Below are positions 13,611 to 25,819 of a stretch of DNA of 64,000 nt, in pieces. The stretch spans positions 49,564,734-49,628,733 of the forward strand of contig OX365946.1 in NCBI GenBank assembly GCA_947247005.1. Direction: 5' to 3'. The notes below the pieces were generated by a model. That model did no database searches, was not told the DNA's origin, and saw only the letters and a list, made by a program, of their open reading frames with translations. A program made the translations under genes and the position numbers. How positions within the stretch are numbered: the stretch's first letter is position 1; each line of letters opens with the position of its first letter. This DNA is from Spisula solida (Eukaryota > Mollusca > Bivalvia > Venerida > Mactridae).

Positions 13611-15420
13611 TTTAAATACTAGTATGCAAACATAGGTAACTACTCTCCAATTCTTTCTACTGAGAGACGTGCGCTAGTGCACCTCTGCCTCACCGACAAC
13701 ACATGATTTGATGTGCGGTATTTAGGAATATTATTTCACTTCGGTTTCAAGGCTTAGGTGAGCTCAATTGCTACTAATGGTTCGTCTTGGACTCTGTGCG
13801 AACGACAGGAAGTGGGAATCTTAGCGTATTCGGTTGGAATTTTGTCGAGGCGTTGGTTTGAACATGTCTGTGATAAAAAGTACACACTTAGTTTTTTTAA
13901 TTAAGCAAGACATGCAAGCTTAAAAAGACTACCAAATATAAAACTTGTATTCGAATTATGAAAACAACACGGTTATTTTAAAAATCATCATTTAGTTTAA
14001 TCTTGTTTACGATCACTAATCATTTAGGGTCAAAGAACGACATTGTTTACCTGAAGTTGCCACCCTTGCACTATAAAATAGTAATATCTAAAAAAATGCT
14101 GTCAAGCTAAGTTAATGGCAAGCATGTTGCTGGGTGGAAAACCGCCTTTATTTGTAGGGGGCTTTTTAAAAGTAGATTGGTCGATAGCTTGACGCAACAT
14201 TTCGTGCAAACATAAATAGAATGGGTGTATGGTACCAGAACGTGCACAAACATTTACGAAGTCTAATGTGTATTTTTGAAATGTTAGGTTATGTCATATA
14301 CGGTGTTCATATGGATAAATACATTTTCTTAAATTTAATAATTGTTATGAATTTATATCGGTTATATACCAATGTACACATATATAGTTGTATCAACATA
14401 AACTAGTTTGCGGTTCCAATAAAAATAACAAAACAATGTTGATTTGCAGACATTTGATGCTCAGTATATACATGTATCAGTGTATAATTTACCTGAGCAA
14501 ATGTACCACCATTTTAAAGTGACATCTTGTTACTTTCGCTCGAACAATTCAGACGAAAAATATTAGGACAGCTACCAAATGAATTATGTACAATGATAAG
14601 AATCACGAAGACGGTCACGCATCACATCACAGAAACAGTAAACATGCCTTTTTGAAAACAAACGAAAACAAACAAATGTCCTGGATATCGAACTTGCAGA
14701 AGGACATTTACAGAATATGAACAGGTTGTAGAATGTATCAAAAAAGGCACAGTAACAACACACACACTATAATGTTGACATTAAAGAAGTTTGAATGTAG
14801 TGTTTCTGCATTAGTATTAACAGTTACAAAGGTACCCATGAACCCGCTACCTGGCGAAAAGTGCCTCTGACCACCGTAGGTTGGTTGTTTTAAGACAATA
14901 AGTGTGTAAGAAAAGACAATAGTAAGTTAAATAAGCAATAACAAAAATCAATGCAGTGCCCCATAACCCATTACTCGCTCAAATTATATTATAACATTGT
15001 ATTGGTTATGTACAATAGCTGTCCGTTCGTAATTTGTAAGAGGGGTTGTATTAACTTAAATTCAAACTTAATTACAATTATTCTGTCCATCCTATTTTCC
15101 GATTATTTTACCAAATTTGAATTTTAACTAATACTCAATTCACAATACACGACACAAAACATCTTTATAAACTTGATAATTATCTTCAGTGTACTTTTCA
15201 ACATCATAAATACTTGTACAAATCTTTTGTTTTTGTTGGTGTATTAATTCAAATGGTTTTCTCACACGAGGAGAATGCAGATTTGTCAGCGTTGATAAAG
15301 CACACCGTTTTGTTAACAATGGTTGCTGTCGTCGATGTTTTCTCTGGAACAACATCTAATTATTTGAATAATTGCTTATTAGCGTGAAATAATGGAGCCA
15401 TACCGAAGATGAAATCGAAA
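13611..15420. other. Gene-free stretch
   Basis: No supported gene. The frames at 14221-14406 and 15140-15355 show no domain and no conservation elsewhere in the window. A GTGCGCTAGTGCAC palindrome at about 13668 is the only local structure noted. Confidence 0.5.
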
Positions 15421-15427
15421 AAACCGG

Positions 15428-15605
15428 TACCAGTATTTCCCATGTTTGTCGCTGAGCATGCATTGAAAGGATGTCCTCTTGCAGCGCCGTTGTAATGGAT
15501 ACCACGAGGGGCATGGTGCAAACTGTGATTGCTACGTATATACGTACATGTATGTAGTTCTCGATCGACTTAAAATATAAACTAGTAGTAATCAAAAGAG
15601 CGTAC
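15428..15605 (+). repeat. Left end of block X_A
   Basis: Matches 44538-44720 (shared word CCAGTATTTCCCATG and following sequence). In copy X_B this end is joined directly to sequence matching 17984 onward. The 2.4 kb at 15606-17983 is therefore either inserted in X_A or deleted from X_B. Confidence 0.7.
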
Positions 15606-15774
15606 ATGATTTAGTTGACAACTAGGGGCATCAGAAAAATCGTAATAGTCTGCTGTTGTACGTATACATCTAACTAGGAGAGATCTTTATAATGTTAGCA
15701 AAATAATTTTTAGATTGTCCAAAATAAAATGTTCAGAAAACCATCATATACTTGGTGACTGACGTATGGTGTTT

Positions 15775-16412
15775 GTGTCGCCTGAAAGGGTGACATATAG
15801 GTGTTACTTTGGCGTCGGCGGCGGCGGCTGCGGCGTCACAAATTGCTTGTCCGGAGCATAACTTTGTCACCTTAAGTTCAAATGACTCAATATTTGGTAT
15901 GCATGTTTTTTGCAAAAAGCCGAAGTGCAGTGCGCAAGAACCGTTACTCTACAACGCATCGTTTTTTAATTATCTCCCTTTGATTGATTTAATGAGAGCA
16001 TTGTTTGTCCGGAGCATAACTTTGTCACCTAGAGTTCAAATATGTTTTGTATGCATGTCACTTGCAATAAGCCGAAGTGCAGTCCGCAAGAACCATAACT
16101 CTACCTTGTGCCATTTTTGAATTATTTCCCTTAAATTGATTGATTTTATACGCATGTCTTGTCCAGTATGAATGACTCCAAAATTGGTATGCATGTTTCT
16201 TGCTGAGACATGAAGTGCAGTGCTCAACAATCATAACTCTACCTTGTGTAGTGTTTGAATGATTCCCTTTTGATTAATTTTAACAGGCTTTTTTTGTCCA
16301 GAGCATAACTTTGTCGTTTTTAGTTCAGATGACTAGAGAACTCTTGTGAGTCGAATATGTAACCCAATGAAAATTGTGCATGTCGCCAGGTGTGCTAGTC
16401 GTCAGGCGACAC
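15775..16412. mobile_element. Element with inverted ends and internal tandem repeats
   Basis: Ends are GTGTCGCCTGA (15775-15785) and its exact inverse TCAGGCGACAC (16402-16412). The inside holds a GGCGGCGGCGGC-like patch and about three diverged units of 140-170 bp. Each unit carries words such as GTCCGGAGCATAACTTTGTC (15849, 16009, diverged 16293) and AAGTGCAGT. The long frames here (15809-16120 and its antisense) follow the repeat and are not a gene. The design resembles bivalve non-autonomous elements with minisatellite cores. Confidence 0.65.
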
Positions 16413-16926
16413 ATGCGGCTCAAATGGACAATGTGGATTTCCAAACTGACAGATGACCCATACCCCATGCTGGATCTAGGTTAGATGCAGCAAATCCTAA
16501 AGCATTCAAACTGGACCAAAAACATCAAATAAGAACATATCTATCCTATTACATATATCAGTTAACCCAGGCTCCCTTGGGATAGATAGCATCGATGTAC
16601 AACCAAAATCACAGCCTTCCCAGTCCAAAAGCAGTTACAAGTACGGGCCTCCATTCGTGTACGTTTTATAAACAAGCAAAAAACTCACCATTTTACGTGC
16701 ATAAATATTAATGACATATTCTATGTCATGTATTATTATACATGCATTTGTATGAACAATAATGTAAAATGTTCTAACAACGTTTAAAGTGCTGTTTCAA
16801 AAGTGCATACCACGTTAATAAAATACGGGTGATGAGTCCGTCGTATGCCCGCTTCTATTCCGTGTGTTTAATTGTCATTAGTGCTAGTTAGTTTCTATCA
16901 GAGAAACAAATAGCAGGAGGCATTAA

Positions 16927-17538
16927 AGGTGCTGCCTCACGTATTGGTGTATCGCAAAATAAAATAAAAATGTCAAATATTCGTGTAATTTTGGTAAAGT
17001 TGCCTGTATATGCCATTGACAACCATACAGACATTTAAAATAACTTGCTCAACGTCGGCATTTTGTAGTTATTTAGTATTTTGACATCGAAAATTCTATA
17101 GGGTATTAATACCATATAGAATTAACACTCAGTTTAGTCTCAGTTCAGCTTCAGTTTATTTCATTGGCATCAGAAAATTATTAATGTTCGTCGCCATATA
17201 TACTACTATCACTTAAATTTCCTGATATTTGTTTGCATTCGATAAAAACAAATTGCAAAACGAACCAAATACCTCACTGACGTTTATGCTGTAGTTTGTA
17301 GATGTTACAGTTCGATCACGTGTGAATTACATAATTCACAAAGTATGTTGGATTGAAATTATGTGCTATTTTTAAAAGGAAAACTACCAAGTGCGCAATA
17401 TCAAGAGTGATTTTAATTGCTTATTTGCCACAAAGCTTTCATAAAGCAACCGTCATTGCTTTTCTGTTACATCAATACTTGGTAAGGTAGGATAATTACG
17501 TTATACAAAATTTTAGCCAGATCTGTGAGGCAGCACCT
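16927..17538. mobile_element. TTAA-flanked terminal-inverted-repeat element, family 2
   Basis: The ends AGGTGCTGCCTCAC and GTGAGGCAGCACCT are perfect inverse copies and lie directly inside TTAA duplications (16923-16926 and 17539-17542). Length is 612 bp with no transposase. The termini differ from the element at 10295-11190, so this is a separate family using the same target. Confidence 0.82.
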
Positions 17539-18578
17539 TTAAAGCAGTTGTCGTCAAAAACTATTTTTATAGAATAACAGAAAATATGTGGCACGTGTCA
17601 TATACACAAAACAATTCATATTTTAACAAATATGAAAATACAATAAGGCACTTAATTGATTTAATCGAACATAGCAGTATAGTGCATACCAATCATAGAC
17701 ATTTGGTGGAAAACTCGATTGTTTCTTAACTCAAATGCTGTACTATGATGCCTACCATTATGTGCATTATACTCCTAACGGTTACTGTGTGTTTGTTATT
17801 TAACACACCCTCCCGTACTACTTTTCTTATTTCGTTTGTTTATGTATCAACGTTTCCTTACCATGACCTTTAATAATGTGTTTTACGGCGCATTCCATGC
17901 ACTAAATATGCTTTCGCCGAGTTTTGTTTAGCACTCCTAAAATCCAGTTGTAAATGTAAATTGTCACAGGGCCTGTACCACTATTCATGATGTTTTGAAG
18001 TACTAAATATAAGCTAGACTCGAATTGATGAAAAACAAAGAATGAATTATGCACTAGACTATTATTAGAAATTAATGTTACTGTGCTCTGGGTATAGGCA
18101 TTACATGTGTCCAATATAAATGTTATGGTAATTACATTATGATCACGACTGTCGTGTTAGAGCGCGTGATAACGTTCAATAAACACTCCAAATAGTGGAC
18201 GAAACGACATCTATGTCACATGTGATGAGTACATTGATTAAATCAATGTTCCCAAAGTTTAGATGACGACGACAATAGTAGTAAGTGGGGGCCTGGTATA
18301 TCGGTTAACGACATTGTCTTATTTTACTCTGGTAATACTGTTTTAACGGCCGCAGTGTCGACATTCCATTAGAATATGACACTGATCTGTTGAGTACTTT
18401 GATATAAGGCATTATGCTAGTAAATCTACGCCAGTGTTAAGTTGGGTTATCATTTCGTTTACATCTCCCGTTTGACGATTAGTTCAGTCATTTAGGTCTG
18501 AATTTCCAACATTAAATAAGGCGTATCTTGTCATTCATCCCCGCTTGCATTCGATTATTCATTATGTGTTTATTCATT

Positions 18579-18790
18579 TCACGGCTTACATTGTGGTTCG
18601 TGGTCTGATAGGCCATTGACTAATTCCCTCCATCTGACTCTGTTGGCTGCTGTTTGTTCCAATGTGTTCCAGATCTTACCGCTTCCTTTCGTTTCCGTCT
18701 CTACATAACTTCTTCAGGTTTTGCCTGGACGTCCCCTTTTCCTTTTACCCTGCGGATTCCACTTAAGAGCCTGTTTTGTGAATTTTGCGT
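18579..18790 (-). pseudogene. RTE-like LINE ORF2 C-terminal tail remnant (X_A)
   Basis: Read on the minus strand this gives a frame with ALKWNPQGKRKRGRPGKT, one in-frame stop, then further matching residues ending in GLSDHEPQCKP and a TGA at 18579-18581. The basic GKRKRGRP block followed by a W-rich stretch is a familiar C-terminal tail of RTE-type and related LINE reverse transcriptases. An AT-rich AATGAATAA tail follows, as expected for a LINE 3' end. It is 5'-truncated; no reverse transcriptase is present upstream. The same fragment occurs in X_B at about 45322-45530, so it predates the block duplication. Confidence 0.72.
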
Positions 18791-19605
18791 TCGAACACAA
18801 ATACCAAAGCCTGTACAAATAATGTCCAGAAAATAATAATCAACCAATTCTAACTTTAACTTTGCTTTCATTAAGACCGGTACATCTAATATACACATAC
18901 TAATAACCAATTCTGAAGACAACATTTACCAATGGTTTATTTTATTTCCATTTGACCAATATGTTTGGGACAAATCACGAATGATCCCATTACACGATAA
19001 ATTATAAAAAATAAAATGAATTGTTTTCCAATAAACCAATACACATGCGCATCGAATGTAGTGTGATTTTATCATCCTGTAAAATAACTTTTTTAAATCG
19101 CAAAGGGAGTGAACCTTTTTATAATTGTTGTGTAGATATCAAAACGGTGATTGTCTCCCTTGGTAAATGAATGCTTGGTGGTTTCGTCATTTTGTGTTCA
19201 TATCAATAAACATAACAAATGCACAGTACGCTTATGTCAGAGATGACCCATGATCGTAATTTGTTATTTTAAACATTCAAATAAACTATCAAATACGGTG
19301 TGTTATTGGGAACATGGTCATTGTTAATGAATTTGTAATTGTGAGCATGTTTTATATTCTTATAGATTACCGATGGCTTTTAAGAAGCAATAAACATGTC
19401 TGGGCGATAGGAAAAATAATGGACGGGAGTGCCGGATAATCCTAGGTTATACTTGCCATTTGTTCGACACTAACGAAACTGCAACTGAGAGCTGCATTGG
19501 AAATGTCACAGATGGGGCCATACTGGACATTATAGGGAAGGACGATACAACCAACAAACTACACAAATCGCTTTATACGTTGCATTAGTAAAGGAATATG
19601 TTTTT

Positions 19606-20516
19606 GTGCCCTCACACTTATTTATAAGTGGGGGGCATATAGCATTGGTGCTGTCCGTCCGTCCGTTCGTCCGTTCGTCCGTACGTCCGTCCGTACGTAA
19701 CACAAATCTTGTGTGGTGAACTCCTCATAAACTACTGGGTAGAATTTCTTCAAACTTACACAGATGAACAACCTCAATATATAGATGACCGTAAAGGAAG
19801 GATTTTTTACTGCGTCAATTTTGACCAGAGTTATGGCCCTTTGTTACTTTTACTATATACCCTATAGGGAAAAATATTGTGTGTTGAACTCCTCATAAAC
19901 AACTTGGTGGAATTTCTTCAAACTTTTACAGATGAACAACCTCAATGTATAGATGATCGTAAAGGATGGAATTTTTGCTGTGTAAATTTTTACCAGAGTT
20001 ATGGGCCTTTGTCACTTTTACTATATACCCTATAGTGAAAATATTGTGTGTTGAACTCCTCTTAAACTACTGGGTGGAATTTCTTCAAATTTTTACAGAT
20101 GAACAACCTCAATGTATAGATGACCTTAAAGGATGGAATTTTCGCCGTGTAAATTTTGACCAGAGTAATTGCCCTTTGTTACTTTTACCATATACCCTAT
20201 AGTGAAAAATCGTGTATGTTGAACTCCTCACAAACTGTTGGATAGAATTTCTTCAAACTTTCACAGATTAATAATCTCAATGTATAGATGACTTTAAAGG
20301 ATGGATTTTTTGTTGTGCAAATTTTTACCAGAATTGTTGCCCTTTGTTACTTTTACTATATGATGGACCTTTGATATTTTTTTTATTAGAATTATTGTCC
20401 ACAACGACACAAGGCTAAGAAATTGAATAATGATGTTACCTCAAACCGCTATTCTCTCTCCTTCCCCATTGTAAATGATATGTGCTATAAGGGGGGCATC
20501 CGTGTCATGGGACACA
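19606..20516 (+). mobile_element. Helentron/pearl-like element with 167-bp tandem repeats
   Basis: The paralogous site in X_B (46321-46342) reads straight through ATATGTTTTTATGTC, so the whole 0.9 kb is inserted into a run of T. The left end has a hairpin-like CACTTATTTATAAGTGGGGGGC. A GTCC/GTAC minisatellite follows (about 19650-19698), then four units of about 167 bp starting near 19712, 19880, 20046 and 20213. Near the right end is a stem-loop, GTGTC-ATGG-GACAC (about 20501-20514). T-run insertion, a minisatellite core and a 3' hairpin fit the bivalve pearl/HINE type of non-autonomous Helentron. There is no coding capacity. Confidence 0.72.
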
Positions 20517-21009
20517 TTTTTATGTCTTGTTATGTCGTCCTCTGTATAAAACAAAGCGATGTCTCTTCCATTTGTATACTGATTGTTATATGTGCAGTAC
20601 ATATATCTGCTATAGGGAACATTACACTGCAAAGTTGCAGACTATTGGATCAATGTACAATAAAATTCTGTCATTTACAAATAGCTAGCTGTTGGGAATA
20701 TTTCCATATAAATACCCCTGTATACAAACATGATCTCTTCTATACTGATTTGCCAAAGGTATCTCTATAGTCTTGTGGACTGATTGTTTAAGGGTTTGGA
20801 GTGCTTCTGGTTTACCGACTGGATAGGGGCACTGTTTTCTATACCGATTGTTCCTAGGTATCAGTGCAAAGTCATCTGTACTGAATAGCTTTTGGATTGG
20901 GTTGGGTCGCAGGTAATTGTATCATTAATAAAGTTAGTAAACATCTTTTTTTTATAAAATTTATAATATCTTAGAATAGTTCATAACAGGGGAAATTGAC
21001 CACACAGTA

Positions 21010-21213
21010 ACTGAGGTGCATTTTGTTTTAATAAACATTTCATTAATACTGGTGTTATCTAAATATATCTACATAATCAGAAACTAGAGAGATTCGTCTT
21101 TAATATTTTTAAAAATTTGTCCATAAATAAGAAATTAAATCTAAAGGTCGTGAAATGACTTCTTTTTTCTTGTTTAGAATAACATTGTCATATTTTATTC
21201 CATGCACCTCAGT
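21010..21213. repeat. Inverted pair in X_A-specific sequence
   Basis: ACTGAGGTGCAT (21010-21021) and its inverse ATGCACCTCAGT (21202-21213) enclose about 180 bp. They lie inside a stretch (about 20945-21420) with no counterpart in X_B. This may be a small inverted-repeat element, but target duplications were not found. Confidence 0.4.
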
Positions 21214-22617
21214 GATTGACTGGACACACTGATATACATTTCATGGTATAACTTTTTAACTTGTCGATCAATTTCAATGGGATTTTGCATGGAGGTAGTT
21301 CTAACAATGTTGTCTATGAATATTATTACTTTATAAAGATATCGAAAGCCAATTCTTGTTTTGATACCATTAAAATCTGACCACTTTAATACAAATGCAC
21401 CTTTCTAAGATAACATACAATTCATAAAAGAAAAAAAACAATATTTGTTTACTCTTTATCAATGATACAGTTACCTGTGGGTAGGGTGCGCTGTCTTTTG
21501 TGTACGGTGTTCCGTGCACATTTTGTAATTATTTTTTTCCTGTGTTATGGGAACGTTTTATTACGCAAACAGTGAATTTAAGAGAACTGTGCATCTTGAT
21601 TGATTAAAATATTTATGAATTGCATCAATGGTCCAACATTTCGAACGTCTAAATGTTTTTGTTGATAAGATTAGATATTGCATTGACTCGACATTATGAT
21701 ACAAGCTGTTCTTACAAAATTATCAAATTCGTTTGATACGCATGTCGGTAGATGCAAAATGTGATTGTTTATGAAATTGTTGCATTAGCTATTTTCTTAA
21801 GCCAGAGAACCGAAGCAACACTAAATGTAATGTACACAATGTTACTGTACTCATTTGTAATCACCTATACGTAAATCCAACCACCAAATTACATTATGTA
21901 CTCGTGTGTATTCAACATAGTTTTTATGCTGGCATGACCAACTCATCTGGTAGAATTCGAGTTCCAAACCTAGACTATATTGTTGTGGAAAACGCTCTAG
22001 TGCCGCCTTTGGTGCTTGTGTGTAATGCAAATAATAGATTCTATCTAAGAAACTCAAGGTAACGTAAGCTTTACTGACACGTCAGGATGGCACCACTCTG
22101 TTTAATAAAACAGAGAAAATACTAGAAATCCATGCCCTGAAGCAAATTATGTCGAGCCTCGGCGCACGTTGAAAAAAAAACACCAACTTAAATGTGCCAA
22201 GTTATATCTAATCTCATCATGCATAACGAAAAAATGTTCCGTACAAACTGTGACCTCCAACACTGACCTTGACCCTTGAGAAAGGAACATGAGGGTTTGG
22301 CACGACACTCCGATTAATAGAGGTAGGCATTCATGCCAATTATAAGCAAAATAGGTCAATACATGAGAAATTGATATTCTGGACAAACTTCAACTTGACC
22401 TTTGACTTCCAACTGTGACATCGACTTTTGAGATAGGAACCTGGGGGTTAAGCATGACACTCTGTCTCAAGGAGGTTAACAATCATGCCAAATATAAGCA
22501 AGATTGATCAATGCCAGACATAGTAATGGTCCGAACAAGCTTCAAATTTACCTTTGACATCCAACTGTGATAAAAACAAATAGAACTACTAATTAATACA
22601 AAACTAACCAGGACTTA

Positions 22618-22870
22618 ACTATAACTATGTAGTTCAGCAGTTTTACTGTTGTTACTAGGTCATTCAGCGTAGGCATTCCGCCTTTTGGTTGCTGTATCTT
22701 TTCTACTGGGTCATTCAGCTAGTTATAATTTATTATACTTTTCGACAGCTTGGACTTGGGCGATCTGCGCATGTTTAGTTGGGCATTGTGCTTTGTGTGT
22801 TTTTAATGTTTTCTGTGCCCCGCTGGTTAAGTTGAGTGCTGCCTTCCCTGTCTGACTTAATATACTCTTT
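22618..22870 (+). mobile_element. Short retroposon, longest copy (about 253 bp)
   Basis: The X_B site (about 47938) reads GGACTTAAATATGA without interruption. Here that site is split by about 253 bp, with a TTA at each side (22615-22617 and 22871-22873). The terminal word TGCCTTCCCTGTCTGACTTA is shared with copies at 25019-25124 and 31285-31410 in inverted orientation, and those copies are truncated at the other end. Truncation at one constant side suggests a retroposon with its 3' end at the CTGTCTGACTTA side. No A/B boxes were recognised. Confidence 0.6.
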
Positions 22871-23590
22871 TTAAATATGATGTTAAAGCTTGCAAAAATA
22901 CACTAAAGTAATGATTAAAATACAAGTACCACAAATGTTTATTACAAATAAAACTAAGTAATGCTAAAATTAAACAGGTTAGATACAATATTCAAACTGC
23001 TAAATAAACCAATGCATTTATATGTCTAAAATCAAGCCTAAATATTCTATCTAATGATTCTGCACTAAACAAGTATTTAATAAGCAGATAGCCCAAAAAC
23101 TCGAAAATGGCTACTACAAAAATATTAATTAATTACCAATAATACAATTAAATGTAAGCATTCAAAATAATCTGAATAGTTAAATACAATAATATTCTTA
23201 AACAATTTCAACAATTTACTTAAAGCTCCAAGATAAATGCCTATTAAAAGTACCTAAATAAATTGATTAATGATTAATTAATAATTATTTATCTTGGAGA
23301 GAGGATGTAAGATCCTCAAATTTCAAAAAGGCAACAGAATAAGGTAAAATGCCAGTGTTTCCACTTTTATAGACATTACCACCAGATGACCACTATATGG
23401 CACCACTAGCCTCTTAACTAGATAAAACTAATTCTGATTAGTTACCTTACAAAAATTTAGCCAATCAAAAAGTATCTAACATAACAGTCTCTTCATTGAA
23501 TAAGACGAATTCTGATTAGTCACTTACAATATTTTAGCCAATCATAACCATCTATGCAATTAAGATTCCTTTGTTTGCAGTTTTCTGCAG

Positions 23591-24547
23591 ACACTTTGAT
23601 GTAATAGGGTCCAGTCATATATAATACATACATCATTATTTAAACCGACTGCATAACTACCTTTGTCACTTGCTACTGTCATATGAAAACTGTATTGTGT
23701 TATTTCTATGTTCACATGGGCCTATGGTTCACTGAAATTTGAAATAAACTATCTATCTACATTTTGTATCTATCAAAAGATAGACTGATCTTATACACTA
23801 TTTAACTGATAAGAACAATGGAAGTGTATCAGAATCATGAAGTTAATGCATGATGATTATGAGTCTTAAGTCTATCTTAAACGAATCTATAATGACTAAT
23901 ACTTTAAACAATGGTTTAAAACAACATAATGGAATGGCAGTAATAAATCACATAAATATAAAACATATATAATCATAAATACACAAAAGGGGTTTAAATG
24001 CATGTCGATAAAACAATTTAAGCAACACACATATATACAAGTGGTTTAAATGTATGTTCTTATCTCTTATGATTACTATTATACATGTAGACTAGCTAAA
24101 GCTTGACTTGATGACTAACTAATAGACTAGTCTTAAGCGTCAAATATGTAGGAGTTTAAAAGGTTACATCATTATGCAATCATAGTAACATTATGTAACA
24201 TGCTGGAATAAAGATGCAATACTGTAATACAGAGTATACTGTGGAGAAGTTGCCAGTTATTTCAACGGTTTGATTATTAATGAATCAATGAAAACTGCAA
24301 AGGTAAATATGCTTCAAATTAATGACTACAATAAGATAATTACAAATAAGTCTGGTAAGACAGCAATAGTGGAGAACGAAAATGACAAAGTGAACACACA
24401 ATTTGGAAAACAATGAAAACAAATATACAAACAAACCTCATCGAAATGAAAATTTAAATACAGAACAATTGAGAGAGTATAGAAAAAATATCGCAAAAAG
24501 ACAATCACAAATCTGGAAGAGATGACAGCACTTAAGAGTAACAACAG
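23591..24547. other. Gene-free stretch between X_A and unit U1
   Basis: AT-rich sequence with no supported gene and no matching copy elsewhere in the window. The minus frames at 24326-24665 are hydrophobic shadows without domains. Confidence 0.5.
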
Positions 24548-25018
24548 AACATGGAAGAGTGTAGGAAATGCATATATGTATCATCCTTCTGGAGACAATA
24601 TGTAATGTTTGTAGTATAAAAGATGTTTTGCGTTCTGCTGCTTGTAAAGGTGAAATGTAACACATGATTAATAAATTCCAAATTGTGTCGACGGCTGCAA
24701 AATATAGTAACCCCTTGTTCCTTAGTATATCTATGTCAAATTACCCAGTAACCCATCGGAATTTTCTTTCACATTATAACGAAACTGTTGCATGCCAAAC
24801 TCTTAACAACCGCACATCCATGAGCTGAATACCACACAAATAAAACAGCAATGTATTACCACTGTGGAAAAGAGACGGCTATTTGAGAAATTGCCATGGT
24901 GTTTTTTGGACTTACAATAATGAAACGAAATTCAATAATAAAATCAGTGAGGTTATGATAAATAAAGAAATGTGAGCAATTGTTTGGGTATTTATTGATT
25001 ACCATTCTTACATACAAA

Positions 25019-25124
25019 AAGATAATATTAAGTCAGACAGGGAAGGCAGCACTCATCTTGACCAGCCGAGCACAGAAAACATTAAACAAACACAAGGTTC
25101 AATGCCCACCTAAACCAGTCGAGC
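25019..25124 (-). mobile_element. Short retroposon, 106-bp copy with 9-bp target duplication
   Basis: The flanks both read ACATACAAA (25010-25018 and 25125-25133), while units U2 and U3 carry a single ACATACAAA-like word at the same place. The insert reads, on the minus strand, into TGCTGCCTTCCCTGTCTGAC and ends in a T-rich tail. It is therefore a 5'-truncated copy of the element at 22618-22870. An exact 9-bp duplication without terminal inverted repeats fits LINE-driven insertion. Confidence 0.7.
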
Positions 25125-25819
25125 ACATACAAATTTTGCAACTACAAGTCAAAAGGACAATTCACCAAATATAATGAGACATTTAATGTAACTCGTACAT
25201 TCCTTGTTTTCTATCATTATTCTATCTGTGTAACTATTTATTATTATTCACCAATGTTTCAGCTATACAACAAGTAATCAAATAATTACTGTGTTGTTTA
25301 ATTTCAAGGCTGTTTTAACATTGTATCTTCTGTAATTAAGAAGACGTTGTTGCTTATTAAAACTGAAACTAATATCACGATACAATTAGATACAAAATAA
25401 AATAATAGATATTTTAAAATAGTCATTACGAACGCAGATCTTTGCAACAAAATAAAACATTGTTGCAACTAAGGAATACTACTGTCCGCGTAAATGCTCA
25501 CAATCACATCGTAAGTCAAGGGGTATGTAAGCATTGTTATTTAATTATTTGCTACAATAGTGCATCGATGTAATCATACCTACTCTTTAGGAACATATAA
25601 GAGCGGTGTTTCCTGTAACATGTCGTAATACATTATTTTATGTGTGTAAGTTGACGCCTTCCAGAATGTGTAAGTATTACTGCGCGCTTAGTATGTGAAG
25701 TTAGCAAATCACAATAATCGGATACGTCACGTGGTCTGTTTTAACTAATCAAAATTCACGTAGTCTATCTTAATCAATCATCATATCATTGGCGAGTAAT
25801 TATGTTACAATAAAGCAAA

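Larger units (their letters stand above)
17980..23590 (+). repeat. Block X_A main part
   Basis: Colinear with 44735-49591 over several kilobases, with words matching at 18250 and 44990, 21480 and 46830, 22140 and 47500, and 23300 and 49300. Extra material in this copy is explained by the elements at 19606-20516 and 22618-22870 and by unexplained sequence at about 20945-21420. The 972-bp element in X_B is missing here. Apart from the LINE tail no coding content is supported. Confidence 0.8.

Noticed and set aside
15809..16120. Plus-strand frame of 103 codons starting with an alanine run
   Set aside because: The alanine run is a GGC-type repeat and the rest follows the tandem units of the element at 15775-16412.
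19650..19698. GTCC-rich tandem words as a possible CRISPR or telomere-like array
   Set aside because: Short simple minisatellite without spacers, inside a known type of bivalve repeat element.
23591..24665. Hydrophobic minus-strand frames (24326-24665) as small membrane proteins
   Set aside because: AT-rich sequence readily gives hydrophobic frames; no conservation in U2 or U3 and no start context.
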